This document shows positions 51,505-62,692 of a stretch of DNA of 64,000 nucleotides, in pieces. The position numbers and the translations under genes are program-made. The stretch covers positions 11,098,501-11,162,500 of the forward strand of contig CM028897.1 in NCBI GenBank assembly GCA_016801885.1, read 5' to 3'. Origin of the DNA: Toxotes chatareus. Lineage: Eukaryota > Chordata > Actinopteri > Toxotidae. The notes beneath the pieces were generated by a model. It ran no database searches. It was not told where the DNA came from and worked only from the letters and a program-made list of their open reading frames with translations. Position 1 is the first letter of the stretch; every line of letters starts with the position of its first letter.

Positions 51505-52062
51505 GAGGACTCAGCAGTTGGTTAGCTAAGCTTAGCTTAAAGACACTGAGATACAAGGGGAAAACAGCCAACCTGGCTCTGTCCAAAGGAAACAAAATCC
51601 ACCTAACAGTACCTCTAAAGCTCATTAATCAAAATGTTATAGCTCATTTAATCTGGAGTGTCAGGAGTGTTGTCAGCTTAACAACTTTCTCTCTAGATTT
51701 TGGGGGACTTTGGGGAACTTTTAAGACCCTATTAGCAACTTTTTTTTTCCAGAAAAAAAGTGCCTGACTGTGTTCAGTGAGTGGCAAAGAGCAGCAGCCA
51801 GACAGAAATACGAATGAGCTGAGAAGTACCTAACGACAAATCACTGATCCCCATTTTTTTGTCTGCCAAACTCCTTCTCCTTTATTTTGGTTCTAAATTA
51901 TTTGACTTGACCAGTCAAAGGTTTTACACTTTTTTTCACTGTTTTTATATATATTTTTTTTTTACAGATTAAACACACAAATAAAGCCGACCTTTGGATA
52001 GTCAGGTGAGCTGTTTCCAGTTTTTGTACAAAGCTAATCTAACTGGCTGCAAGATGTATCTT
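51505..52062. repeat. Palindromic MITE-like repeat, copy 5
   Basis: Left arm GGTTAGCTAAGCTTAGCTTA then AAGACACTGAG; right arm GAGCTGTTTCCAGTTTTTGT then ACAAAGCTAATCTAACTGGC, in inverted orientation. Inner blocks CTGGCTCTGTCCAAAGGAAA and AACAAAATCCACCTAACAGT match copies 1 and 4. The middle is diverged or carries an insertion. Confidence 0.65.
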
Positions 52063-55000
52063 CATTTTCACGGTAAGATTAGGTAAGAATGGGCCAACTG
52101 GGAAAAGGCTCAGGGGCCCAAGGAGTCAGGGTAGCCACTGTTACTGATCTTTTATTCTACCAGAAAGTATATACGCATAGTTCCCAAATGTCAAACTACT
52201 GCTTTAAGGACATGCTGACACACAACATATACTATAACATACACACACATACATGCTCACAAATATACTCATACATAGACTCAGATAAATACAGAGGGAG
52301 GCTTTCTCCGGCAGATCATCTGCTCCTACAAGCATTTCTTCTTTCTTGTTGATCTTTAGTAAAAGAAACAAACGTCACCTTCTGTTCATCTATCGCCTCA
52401 TCCACAGAGTAAAACTAAAGCCAGAACACCTCCATAACCTTCTCATAGTAGTGGGATTGATGTAGATTATAGGTTCCTGATTGAGGAGAATAAAGAGCTC
52501 AGGCACCTCTGAACATTTTCTGCACAGAAGTTAGCAATCAGCATGAACAAAGGAGCAATTTTGACCATTAAGACCACCCATCTGGGGCTTGTTGGGGGTT
52601 ACAGGGTTCTCAAAGGTTCTGTACAGAGCAGATTTATGCATGTGTTGCAAACATACACATACACAGAAAGAAAAAAAGTGCAGGATTAAATAAGGAAAAT
52701 AGTGTCATGCTTTCAGACGTCCTATCCTTGACACATACAGACTCTGACTCTCTCTAACACACACATAATATGATCTAGATCTCATGTGGAACACACTGGG
52801 ATTACTGACCAAGATGACAGAGGATGAGCAGCCACAAATTGCAGGGAGCTGGGGTTAGCTGGGTGGGTGGGTGTACTTTGGGCGGGTGGGGTGTATGGGA
52901 GTGAGACAGTCTGTGGCATCGTACCCAGGGAAAGACTGAGGTAATTACTTTCCTCTCCTCAGCAGTGTTCAACCTCTGTCTGCGTAAAGATGTTTTAGCC
53001 TGCTATAAACCTCTCCAGACGTCAAAGGCCTCTGACATTTCTGGACACGCGCTGACACAAATATGGCATTTTCCACAGTCCATCACTGCTCTGACTATCT
53101 GTGAACCGAGCCTCCTTTTAAATCGTTCAGCTGAAATCCAAAACCGTCCTGATATTTCCATACTCTGAAGACAGTGCGTTTGATAAATGTTTCCTGGCCT
53201 CTGGCACACTTTTATCTGAGACTCCATTTGATCATTCTTACCAGCCCCTTACTCTGAAACTCATACAGCAAACATAAAGTAGGGAAGAATAGTTGTTTGA
53301 CATGATGCACACAGCTTGTCCACAGTTTCGTTTTGGATTAGTCTGCCTACCTTTGAGGCCTTTGAAATCCCCTATAGTCTCTGATCAAGGCAGATAAAAA
53401 AAATGTGGGCACACAATCAGCCAGCCTTACTCTCCAGTTTAAAAAAAAAAGTCTTTCTTATCCCTCAGTCAATCCACCATCCCTGAAAATAAGGACCCTT
53501 CTCCCTGATCTCTGCGAACAATACCAGTGCCACACACCTTTAGTATTCCTTTGAAGCTTTCAGACCAACCTGTTCTTCTGTTTTGGGGTCCTGTCTACCT
53601 TAAACAGATCAGAGTGCAGATAAGGGAGTGATATTTGCAAATGCATATATGTTCAACCCCGCCCCCCAATGTTATTGAAGCTGGTGGAGCTCAAAAACAG
53701 GAATGTGATCATGTGATAAAAATGACAATAAAGCTGCAGAAGCCATTGAAATTTCGCATGTTGTTTATTTTCTCACCGGGAGCCCGTATACTTGGGATTG
53801 TACACAGCGCTTTTTGGCTTTACTGTGCAAGTTCGCATCCCGCAAAACGATCTCTCACGTTTAAACTGCTGACATTTTGTTGGAATGAACAGGAACTTGA
53901 GGGTTCCCATTGTTCTTTCCTTAATGTAATTGTGTTTTTATTACTCCTCATTCCACATTTACAGTGTTTATAACCAATACAGGCCGTCGAGATATGCATT
54001 TCATATACCCACACCACATAAAATCTGTTTATACACTCTGTAAACTACACATCATTTCATGTTGTGGTTCACTGCTGGGGCCTGTCAGAGAGGATGGGCA
54101 AAAATATTCTCATTTTGGTTTTCATACACTCCATCTCTCTGAAACACATGTTGTCCGGACAGGATTACAACAATGCCTAAACCTGGACTGCCTTCAGTTT
54201 CCAGAAGTTTCCTTTTATCCAGAGCAGAAATCACATTCCACTGTCAAGTATAAAAGCTTTGTTTATCCTTTCATTCATTACTCAGAAAGAGACAGATGTT
54301 TGGCCAACATATGCATGTCAGAAACATGTGGAGGGCAGCCCCACTATGTATGGATGGAGACATCATATAGAATGGGTTAACTACCATTCTGCCTCCCTGA
54401 TGAAAGGACTTTTCTCTATTTTCTGTTACAGTCACGCATTCAGGAGCTTTATTCTTCCCACAAAGTGATCACAGCTTCTGTGGTGAGTGAAGCAGAGCCA
54501 CTGGATGACAGACGTTTTTAGGGAACACTACCTTGATGAATTTGAATATACTGTCGTGACATGCGGCGGCAGAATGAGACACTTTTTTCCACGTGGCTCA
54601 AAACAGAAGCAGGTGCAGTGCCCGTAAACATCCACATCTAAGGGACAGGCTCATATAGGTTACAATTAAAACAAGATGTCCTGTGAATGAGTCAGAGGGT
54701 TTGGTCTGACCTCAAGGCTCAGCCTTTGGGGACTGGGGAAGGCTTTGGTTTAATGTAATTAAGGTTCATGTTTGCTTCACGAGCAGGATGAGCCCCAGAG
54801 GTCAGTGGAAGAAAAGTGGGGTCTGTCTCATGATTCTATCAGAGGATTACCACTTCCTCCTTCCTGTTTACTTCCTCTTGGCTATACAGCTGTGCTCAGA
54901 TGCCAACCCGAAAGAGTGTTCTTGCAGATAGCAACTGTTAATTACAGTCCTGTGTTTTGAGCAATTTCCTTTTCCTCACCATCTCTCATTCTCACATCTC

Positions 55001-55971
55001 GTTTATCTTTGTATTTTCGTCTGTCTGTCTGTTGGTGGGTTCGCCTCTCATCCCTCCTCAGACTCCCCCTGTCTTATTCCAGACTTCACCCCCCGAGGAC
55101 AGTTCAGTCTGTGTGCCAGCTGTGTGGTGATACAACAAAGTATGCACGACAAGGATGTCTAACCAGTAACAAAGAAAGTTTTACTCAGTTAATAAACAGC
55201 TTGAGGTGAGGCAATATAAGGTTTGGAGCTGAGAGACTTTTAACATACTGAACATCACTTTATGCAAAACACATATTAAAAAAATACTACTCTTAGAAAC
55301 AAACACATACAGACAAACCCACAGAAGCACATTACACTCACACATCTGCGGCAGCTGCTCCCTCTGAAACGAACTGAAGAGTTCTGTTCATACCTTACAG
55401 ACAAACCCACTATCACATCAGATGAGTAAAATTGTCTTTGCTTTAAATGCTTTACTACTACACAATATTACAGTCTATGAATGTTTGCACTTCCTTTCTT
55501 AATCCTCTGGCTGACACTGAGGCTTTCATCTCCCCCTCTGATCTTCCAGCCTTTGAAATGAGCTGCTCCACACACCTGCTCATCCCAGACACTTAAACAG
55601 CAGTGGAGCTGTTGAACGTACCCCCCCGCATCCTCACTTTGTTTAGAATTCCACCGCTCCACTGGCCAAGAAACAGGTTATTCAGTTGTCTAGAAAACTT
55701 CACTGAATAGAAAAACACAGCACCTCCTCATGTCTGTAACATGGAGTGATACAAAAAAGCTTTTTGTACAGATAACTCAGTGCATCTGCTTTCCAAAGCA
55801 GACACGTTTTCCTTAGTAAACACTGAACTCACAAACTTACAAATGAACTCACAGCAACCAAAAGAAGCAGTACTATAGAAATGGCTTTGTTGTTGGCCAC
55901 AAAATGATAGAGGATATTTATTCCAACTGCACAAAATGTATTCACATGTACAGTACAGTGGGATTGCAATG

Positions 55972-56487
55972 TACAGTATTGTGCAAAATCTTCAGTTGTT
56001 TAGATTCTCATCTGTACCATCAGTGTGGCATCTGATGGGTCCCAAATTCATTCTGCAATGACCCCAAGCACAAAGCAAGAGGCATAAAGAAATATCTTCA
56101 GCAACAAGAAGAACATGGAGTCAACATGCAACAGATGGTCTGGCCCCAACAGAGCCCTGATCTCAACATCTTGGAATCAGTCTGGTATTATATGGAGAGT
56201 CAGAGGACACTGAGACAGCCTAAATCCACAGAAGCACTGTGACAAGTTCTCCAAGATGATTGGAACAACCTATCTGCCAAGTACCTTGAAAAACTGTATG
56301 CAGGTGTACTGAGGAGAACTGGTGCTGTTTTAAAGGCAAAGGGTGGTCACACCAAATACTGATTTGATTTTTTTTCTGTTCACTGCACTTTGTATGAAGG
56401 TAACTGATAATAAAAACTATTTATTACATTATTTTGAAAGTATCCTCACTTTACATTTAGTGCCTAAAACCTTTGCACAGCACTATA
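55972..56487 (+). mobile_element. Decayed Tc1/mariner transposon with internal deletion
   Basis: The left end TACAGTATTGTGCAAAATCT and the right end, reversed, TATAGTGCTGTGCAAAGGTT are matching terminal inverted repeats beginning at TA, the Tc1 target. Only about 80 bases lie between the left repeat and the surviving transposase C-terminus, so the 5' two thirds of the gene is gone. The element cannot move by itself. Confidence 0.85.
56057..56362 (+). pseudogene. Tc1-type transposase C-terminal fragment, dead
   Basis: 102 codons in one frame keep typical Tc1 marks: NDPKHKARG, VWPQQSPDLNILESVWYYM (the catalytic Glu region), and the closing KAKGGHTKY before TGA. An in-frame TGA interrupts the middle, where a DDWNNLSAKYL stretch follows, and the position of the second catalytic Asp just before NDP reads Cys. 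Everything upstream of NDPKH is missing. DDE transposases of this family cut and paste DNA at TA sites; this copy cannot. Confidence 0.85.
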
Positions 56488-56885
56488 CATCTTTATTCCT
56501 TGATCAAAAAAAACAAACAAACCACAGTGGTGCATTAACTGAGTAGATAACATGCTTCATTGAAGATTTTTTTAGAGGCATATAGCACCATCAACTGATG
56601 GAAAGATACAATTGCACTCTTGAAGAATGACGAGGTCTTGTACAGTACATTCATCTGATTTTTCATAGATCCAGAGGGGTATATTAATTTGCATTGAGGT
56701 CTGCAAACAATGTACAAAACTAAGGCAAACAAACTGAGACTCCATAGTCTATTAAGACTTTAACTCATAACTGTTAAACATCTCAAACTCTTTGCCAGAA
56801 ATTAAAAGTTAAAAAAAAAAGTGTGTGTCTCATGGTTTTAAAAAAAAGTGGTTGTGATTGGTCTGTTCTTTCTGCCCAGCGAGGC

Positions 56886-56945
56886 CAGTGTCCATCAGTG
56901 CCTGGGAGACCTATTAGGCTTTATCCCAGAGCACGTCATCCACTG
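56886..56945 (-). promoter_or_regulatory. SECIS element of the first MSRB1 copy
   Basis: In the 3' UTR, 35 bases after the stop. The lower stem CAGTG/CACTG leads to the core ATGAC/TGAT, which can form the tandem G.A pairs of a SECIS. The upper helix pairs GTGC and CTGGGA with TCCCAG and GCAC, with one bulged U. The apical loop (16 nt) begins TAAAGCC and holds the conserved AA. It recruits SBP2 and the Sec-specific elongation factor to read UGA as selenocysteine. Confidence 0.85.
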
Positions 56946-56980
56946 TCTGTACCTACTGCAGCAGAAAACTGCCTACTCTA

Positions 56981-57671
56981 TCACGGCTCACCTTTCTGTC
57001 CATCAAGCTTTTCTGTAGAGAAAGAAGGGATCAAAACATTGGGTTAAAGGTGGATGATGAGGGTGTAAGCTATGGTTGAACCAGCTACATAGAAGCCGCT
57101 GATAGGCCCACCTTTGGGGATGAACTTCAGTGAGCTGCTGAATATTCAGAAGCGTGACAGCCCTTCTCTTGGTCCGTCATACAAGAACTCATGGCCCAAT
57201 CCACTGCCACACTTTCCACAGCAAACCTGGGATATTTAAATCCAGAAGGTTGGAATGATAACTCTATACCTATTGATCACATGAACAATAACAAGTACAG
57301 TGCGGGAGTAAATCCCATTTAGTCCAGCCAACCTATTACAATAAACATTTAGCTGTGCTACTTTAGCAGAGGTGATCTACCTTTATGGGTCCCCATGCTT
57401 CAGGGTGTTTGGAGACACTGTCCTCATGGATTGTTTCTGAGAAGGCTGGCCAAGGAGAAGAGTGCTCAAACTTTGACATGCTGGAAAACAACTCGTGGCC
57501 ACATTCAGAGCACACATATATACCTGAGAGGCAAAAAAGAGCCACAGACTTTTATTTTTACTACAGTGGGACTCGTTCTCCATTCACATGCAACCTCATG
57601 CTTGTTTGTCACTCACCGGGCTGGAAGTGATTTTTGTATTCTTCTCCACCAGAAAAAGAACAGTATGACAT
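56981..57671 (-). CDS. msrb1: MSRB1 (selenoprotein R), tandem copy A
   Basis: Four exons (57617-57671, 57381-57523, 57112-57226, 56981-57012) give 114 residues with one in-frame TGA at 57146-57148 read as selenocysteine. The enzyme reduces methionine-R-sulfoxide in cytosol and nucleus. It has the two zinc CxxC pairs (VCSECGHEL and CGKCGSGLGHEF), the HSSPWPAFSETI substrate loop and RF-Sec-IFSSSLKF. The exon sizes 55, 143 and 115 equal those of copy B. The N-terminus MSYCSFSGGEEYKNHFQP is less canonical than copy B, and the C-terminus runs four residues longer. An in-frame ATG at 57680 would add MDE. A plain ORF search would stop it at the Sec codon. Which copy is the direct ortholog of human MSRB1 is not settled by sequence alone. 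Confidence 0.92.
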
Positions 57672-57679
57672 TTCATCCA

Positions 57680-58536
57680 TGTCAAATGTCTTAGTCTCTT
57701 ACAACCAGAAGTAGTTTGCTATTAGTTAGTTAAGAAACATGTTTGGAAAGAGAAAACCGGGCCTAAGCTGGAAAAAAAAACCTGTGTGTCCAGATCAAGT
57801 GTCAACAGCTCTGTCTTGCTTGTGTAACATCCAATCTTTTTCTCATTACTTCCACATGATGGCAGTACTTAGATCACTGAGCAGTAGCCAGTGTCAAAGT
57901 GAGGCAGAGTGTGCCATTTTTAACTTGAAGAATGATTAAAGATGAATGAATGATAGCCAGAGCAAAACAGAAATAGGTGACTGGATTTGAAGTGGTTTAT
58001 TTATTCATCAGGGAAAAAATAATAATTTACATTCTGATCTATAAAAAGTGATTTTATGTTTGAAAACAAGACTATCAGCAAAATATATCAGGTTTTTTTG
58101 TCTAAAAATATATTTGTCTAAAATATATTTATTTCAGTTCTTTGCATTAGTAATTTAGATCCATTTACACAAAGCTCTTCAAGAGTGATGCAGACTGCAT
58201 CAGCATTGTTTTATTTGATAAAAACAGAATTTATATCTAGTCATTTTCTGCATCTAGAACATCATGCGCAAGTCTGGAATAACTGTTTGTTTACTTTGAC
58301 AGTTTTGAGAATGCAGAACTACAGGGGAAACTGTGAAGGTAAACAAACACTTACTCTCCCTGTAAAAAATAGCTTACAGAATCATAAAGTCTCTTCTCCA
58401 CATGAGACAATTCAAGTGTCAATGTAAAAACGATGAGACAGTGACTGTGTCATCAGTGAGGTGATCCTGGTTATTGAGGCTGTGCTGATTGCATAATAAA
58501 CGGTACTGAGAGTTCTCTGTTCTTGCTGTGTGGTGT
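57680..58536. other. Spacer between the MSRB1 copies
   Basis: AT-rich, non-coding. It holds the copy A promoter on the left and copy B 3' UTR on the right. A minus-strand AATAAA at about 57996-58001 is a candidate poly(A) signal for copy B. Confidence 0.5.
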
Positions 58537-58605
58537 GGCCACCATTCATCAGAGGCCTGGTGCTCCCAGATTGGGCTTTGTACCAGAGCTCATCATCCAC
58601 TGGCC
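58537..58605 (-). promoter_or_regulatory. SECIS element of the second MSRB1 copy
   Basis: 63 bases after the copy B stop. The lower stem GGCCA/TGGCC leads to the core ATGAT/TGATG. The upper helix is GAGCTCTGGT against ACCAGGCCTC with one C.C mismatch. The apical loop begins ACAAAGCCC with conserved AA. It shares ATGA, AAAGCC and TGATG signatures with copy A but is diverged in the stems, showing compensating change. Confidence 0.85.
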
Positions 58606-58668
58606 GCACCTTCAGCAGCACAAAGAAACTTCTACAAGTCCAGAAATTCATGCCTCTGACAGCTCACT

Positions 58669-60151
58669 TTACTGTCCATCAACCTTATCTGGTGAAAGCA
58701 AAGAGAGACAGGGATATGTAGGGTTGTGAAAAAGTTGTTTTCCAGAAAACACATCAAAATCTTGATGGGCACATCCTTTTAGAAAACCAGACGGTACTGG
58801 CAGAACATCTCTAAATCACACAACACTTTTAAAGAGGAAAAATAGTTGTACTGGAGAATGAAGTACTACAATTAAGTGTCAGTACATTTCTATTGCTCAT
58901 GTAACACAAAGTAGAAACTTCTGTGTTATAATCTGACTGTTTGTACCTTTAGGGATGAACTTCAGTGAGCTGCTGAATATTCAGAAGCGAGACAACCCTT
59001 TGGCTGGCCCATCATTCACAAACTCATGGCCCAGTCCATTTCCGCACTTCCCACACCTTACCTGTAGCAACATGTCATACATCTTAATCAGATCTTTGTG
59101 CATTTTCATAGAATTGTCATTTAATGCATTAAGAAAGTACTTCACTTGAGAAAGTCATCAAGGGTTAAAAGATGCTTACAACCAGTTAGAGGTAGCTTTA
59201 ATTGAGTACTCAATTATTTGAATGGTACCTGGTCTTCAAACAGATATCATACATTTACATTCAGCTTCCTCTGAGCAATTCAGTTAATAGACAAAGTAAC
59301 TGAAGGTACCTTGTATGCTCCAGGTCTCTCCTCATGTTTGGAAACACTGTCCTCAAGGATGGTCTCTGTGAAGGCCGGCCAGGGAGACGAGTGCTCGTAC
59401 TTGGAGCGGCTGGAGAACAGCTGGTGATCACACTTGGAACAAACATAAATCCCTGAGGAGTAAAAGGTGAGATAATGGCTGGTTACAGCATGATTAGAGA
59501 AGTATTATAATACAGCTCTTACTTAAAATGACCCTGGCCATCATGTTCGTAATAATTAATGGTGCTATGCTATCTTTTTATTATGGACATTTGTGACCAT
59601 GTTTGGTTTCTTTCTGTGACTTATTTTAAATTAATTTATCGTATTTATATATTCCATGTTTTTCTAATATTGATTTTTATAACGTTGCTTTTGTATTTGT
59701 TTAAGGGAGCATTTCTTAAATAGAAGTGTAACTTCTCATTTTTAAACTAACCTAAATCCGCTTTTGTAACAGACTTGTGTAACCTGAACATGGCTTACAA
59801 AACTTTACAAGCTCACAAGTTTTTTTTTCTAGGATTTCCATGTACATTAATTTAGTTTTCTTTGACGATGTGAAAAGCGTCAAGCCCTCCTAAAAGGTTT
59901 TTATTGGTAACTACAGACGAAAGGAACAGGAATGGATAGTTTAGTCCCACACAGGAATATGTCTGCAAAGTTACTGAGCTACAATGAATAGTTAGCTAAC
60001 AGGACAGCTAGTTATCGTTTACTCCACTTCTACTAAACAGCAACTATTACGCAGAAATGTATGACAAAGTACAAGAATTCAAAGTCGTGCAGGTACCTGG
60101 TTTAAAATGGTCTTTAAAGACCTCTCCCCCGAAGAAAGAACAAAATGACAT
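58669..60151 (-). CDS. msrb1: MSRB1 (selenoprotein R), tandem copy B
   Basis: Four exons (60097-60151, 59310-59452, 58947-59061, 58669-58688) give 110 residues with selenocysteine at TGA 58981-58983. Methionine-R-sulfoxide reductase. The start MSFCSFFGGEVFKDHFKPG is the canonical vertebrate MSRB1 N-terminus. The zinc cysteines are in VCSKCDHQL and CGKCGNGLGHEF; the active site is RF-Sec-IFSSSLKFIPK, ending KVDGQ. Its first ATG is 805 bases from the divergent zinc-finger gene. With its closer fit to the family consensus, copy B is the more conserved of the pair. HS3ST6 next to MSRB1 is also the human order. Confidence 0.93.
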
Positions 60152-60956
60152 AACTTCGGCTTCCGAGTCGTGATGTGCTGAACCACTCTCCTGCCCTGAA
60201 CTGAAACACTACATTACAAACAATAACGCTTCCGGTTTGAGTCTGCCCTTCAAAATAAAATCAGAGACATTCAAGAAGTCTTCCTTGGAAAAAAATACTT
60301 AGTGCACTTACCTACCTGCGTGTATTCTTGCCCATTGCCCTTTAAAGTATGGGTTGATCGACTTGAAGTAATTGTAATAATTAAATAATTATTTGGGACT
60401 AATGGATGACAACTTCTGTCGGTGGTGTCAAAAGGAGGCGTAAGGAGTATATCAGAAGTGTTTCTAACATTTTGTTTTCCTAATGTTTGTAAATGGAGAG
60501 GGAAAAAATACGGAGGAACTGTTGTATTGGATCATGACAGAGTGAAACATACTGAACTTCAAAATGTATTCTAAAAAGTGCAAATAGCCTCTATATGTAG
60601 GAGGCACTTATTCACCGTATATTCTGTTCATTCAGTAATGTTTACTATTCTTTAATAGTTTCAGGTAAAAAATCTCAACAAAAAGCAGTTCTTGTTATTG
60701 TGACCCGCGCTATCAATGTCGCGCATACAACTGCGCATTACGGCCTTCAGAAAAAGATCAAGTTTTAGTTTTGTTTAGTTTCTATTTGTTTTTGACGCTT
60801 TTATTGCGAACGATTTAAACCGGATGTAACATTGTGGCTGCTGGGGGAATCACAGCCTGTAGGGCTTGACGGGTTGGAGGTGGGATAACGGAGTTAATCT
60901 CCTTGCTTTCCAGCGATTGTCGCTGATGTTTTTGCGCCGTGACTCTCTCCTGAGAC
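60152..60956. other. Divergent intergenic region between MSRB1 copy B and the zinc-finger gene
   Basis: Contains both 5' leaders. Short CG-containing stretches near 60700-60740 and 60860-60960 are consistent with TATA-less promoters. No other feature was found. Confidence 0.5.
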
Positions 60957-62692
60957 ATGGACGCCACGATGTTTCAGCTGAGGTCGTTCGTTCACCAGCG
61001 GCTGTACGCGGCGGCAGAGGAGATCCTCGGAGAGGTGGAGAAAACCATAACGTTAGCGCTGTACGAAGCCGAAGTTAGTCGATCTAAAGAGGAGGTCGAA
61101 AGTCTGCGACACCAGCTGGGCCTTCTGCGAAAGAACTCAGGTTTGGGGCTCTGCTTTAATGTGCTGCGTGGTGGCGTTTTGGTCCTGTGGTGTAGTGGTG
61201 GACGAAGAAGTGGAGCTTAGGACGTTGCTCCTCGTCTACGCATGCGCGCACGCATACAATCCACTCTCCCAAGTGGTGTGAGAGCTTTGATGCAGCAATA
61301 GTACAAATACACATTGCACATCTTAAGAGGAGTAACAGAGCAGCACTTTTCCAGAAACTCTCAAAAGAGTTACAAGAGGGAACCCTTGCAAATTGGAGCT
61401 ATTTATATTGTGTGTACCTTCATGTAAAATTACTCATTTCAAGTGGTAACATTACAGGATATTTGGTAACTTTTGTGTCTGTGTCCTTTATAGTTGCAGA
61501 GCTTCCACTCACCAGCAGCACTGCAGAACATGGAGACCAATGTGACACCCTCCCGCTGCAGGAAAACCAAGGATCCTCAACACCAGAGGAGTCTAATTTC
61601 GGTCTTAGTGCAGAATTGCCAGGGCCCTCACAAACCAGCACGGGCCTGGACAATAATAACTGGAACTACTGCTTGGTTGAGACAGACTTCAAGATGTCTA
61701 AGATAAAAGAGGAGCAGGAGGAACTCGAGGACGAGAGTCAAACACAGGAGATTGTTTTTCCATCTCCTGAAATTGTGAAAAGTGAGCAAGATCAGCCAGA
61801 GACTCAAGTATCATATGAGATGGAGCCAGTTTCTTCAGACTGCTCTGCAGCTCAGAGCGAGAACAATGACAGTGATGAGGACTTTGTGAACAGCAAAAGA
61901 GAACAGACCAAAATTATGAAAAGGAAAGGAAAGGTATTAGAAGGGCAAAGTGGCAATGATGACAAGAAGGACCAAGCAGTATTGCCTTGTGAGAATCGTT
62001 CTGCTAAAGGTCAAAAGGACCGCAGTTTTTGCCATTTATGTGGCAAGGGATTTCAGTACATTGGCTCCTTGATGAAGCACATAAAAACACACGAGAGCAA
62101 AACTGATTGCACTGTTTGTGGGATGACACTCCAGTCTACAAAAGAGTTGATAACTCATTTGAAGGGCTGTCACAACAAAACATATTTTTGTGACATTTGT
62201 GGCAAGACGTTTGCCAGTAATCGTTGTCTCCGGCTGCATGAAAGAATACACACAGGTATAAAAGAGTTTGCGTGTCAAGAATGTGGCAAAACATTTTACC
62301 GTAGAGAGCACCTCATTGTCCATGTGAGGACCCATTCTGGGGAGAAACCGTATCACTGTGACATCTGTGGGAAAGCATTCAGTCAGAGCCAGAACCTCAC
62401 AATCCATAAAAGAAGTCATTCAGGGGAGAGACCCTATCATTGTGGCCTGTGCGGCAAACTTTTTAACACAAGCAGTCACCTCAAAACACACATGAGATAC
62501 CATTCGGGAGAAAAACCCTACCCGTGTGATATTTGTGGTAAACGTTTTCGCCAAAGTGGACAGATGACAAGACATAGGACCACACACACAGGAGAGAGAC
62601 CATATGCCTGTCACATTTGTGGCATGAGGTACAGGTTTGCACCTAATCTTAAAGTGCACCTGCAAACTCATGAAAAGGCAGCCGCTGAGTGA
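60957..62692 (+). CDS. C2H2 zinc-finger protein, eight fingers
   Basis: Two exons (60957-61140 and 61494-62692) give about 460 residues. Exon 1 encodes MDATMFQLRSFVHQRLYAAA and then a charged helix (EEILGEVEKTI, SRSKEEVESLRHQLGLL), the N-terminal segment typical of many teleost zinc-finger proteins and probably a coiled coil. A Ser/Glu-rich acidic linker fills residues 62 to about 235. Eight fingers run from about 240 to 455; the second is irregular (CTVCGMTL...HLKGCH). Most linkers are of the TGEKPY type (HSGEKPY, HTGERPY). Nuclear DNA binding and transcription control are inferred. The exact ortholog is not clear, so no symbol is given. Exon 2 could begin at 61494 or six bases later at 61500, both in frame. 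Confidence 0.9.

Larger units (their letters stand above)
44666..56885. other. Gene-poor region between HS3ST6 and the MSRB1 pair
   Basis: About 12 kb. The left end is the HS3ST6 promoter and 5' leader. I find no confident exon. One exon-like stretch is at 45711-45803. Three palindromic MITE-like copies (46065, 49950, 51505) and a Tc1 remnant (55972) fill part of it. The G-rich run GGGTGGGTGGGTG near 52861 is another quadruplex candidate. The right end may include 3' UTR of the nearer MSRB1 copy. Confidence 0.55.

Noticed and set aside
57146..57148. TGA in MSRB1 copy A as a disabling stop
   Set aside because: It sits exactly at the family's selenocysteine position, homology continues after it, and a SECIS follows, so it is a Sec codon; the same holds for 58981-58983 in copy B.
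62036..62671. Minus-strand open frames opposite the zinc fingers
   Set aside because: Repetitive shadows of the C2H2 repeat; no independent start or splice signals.
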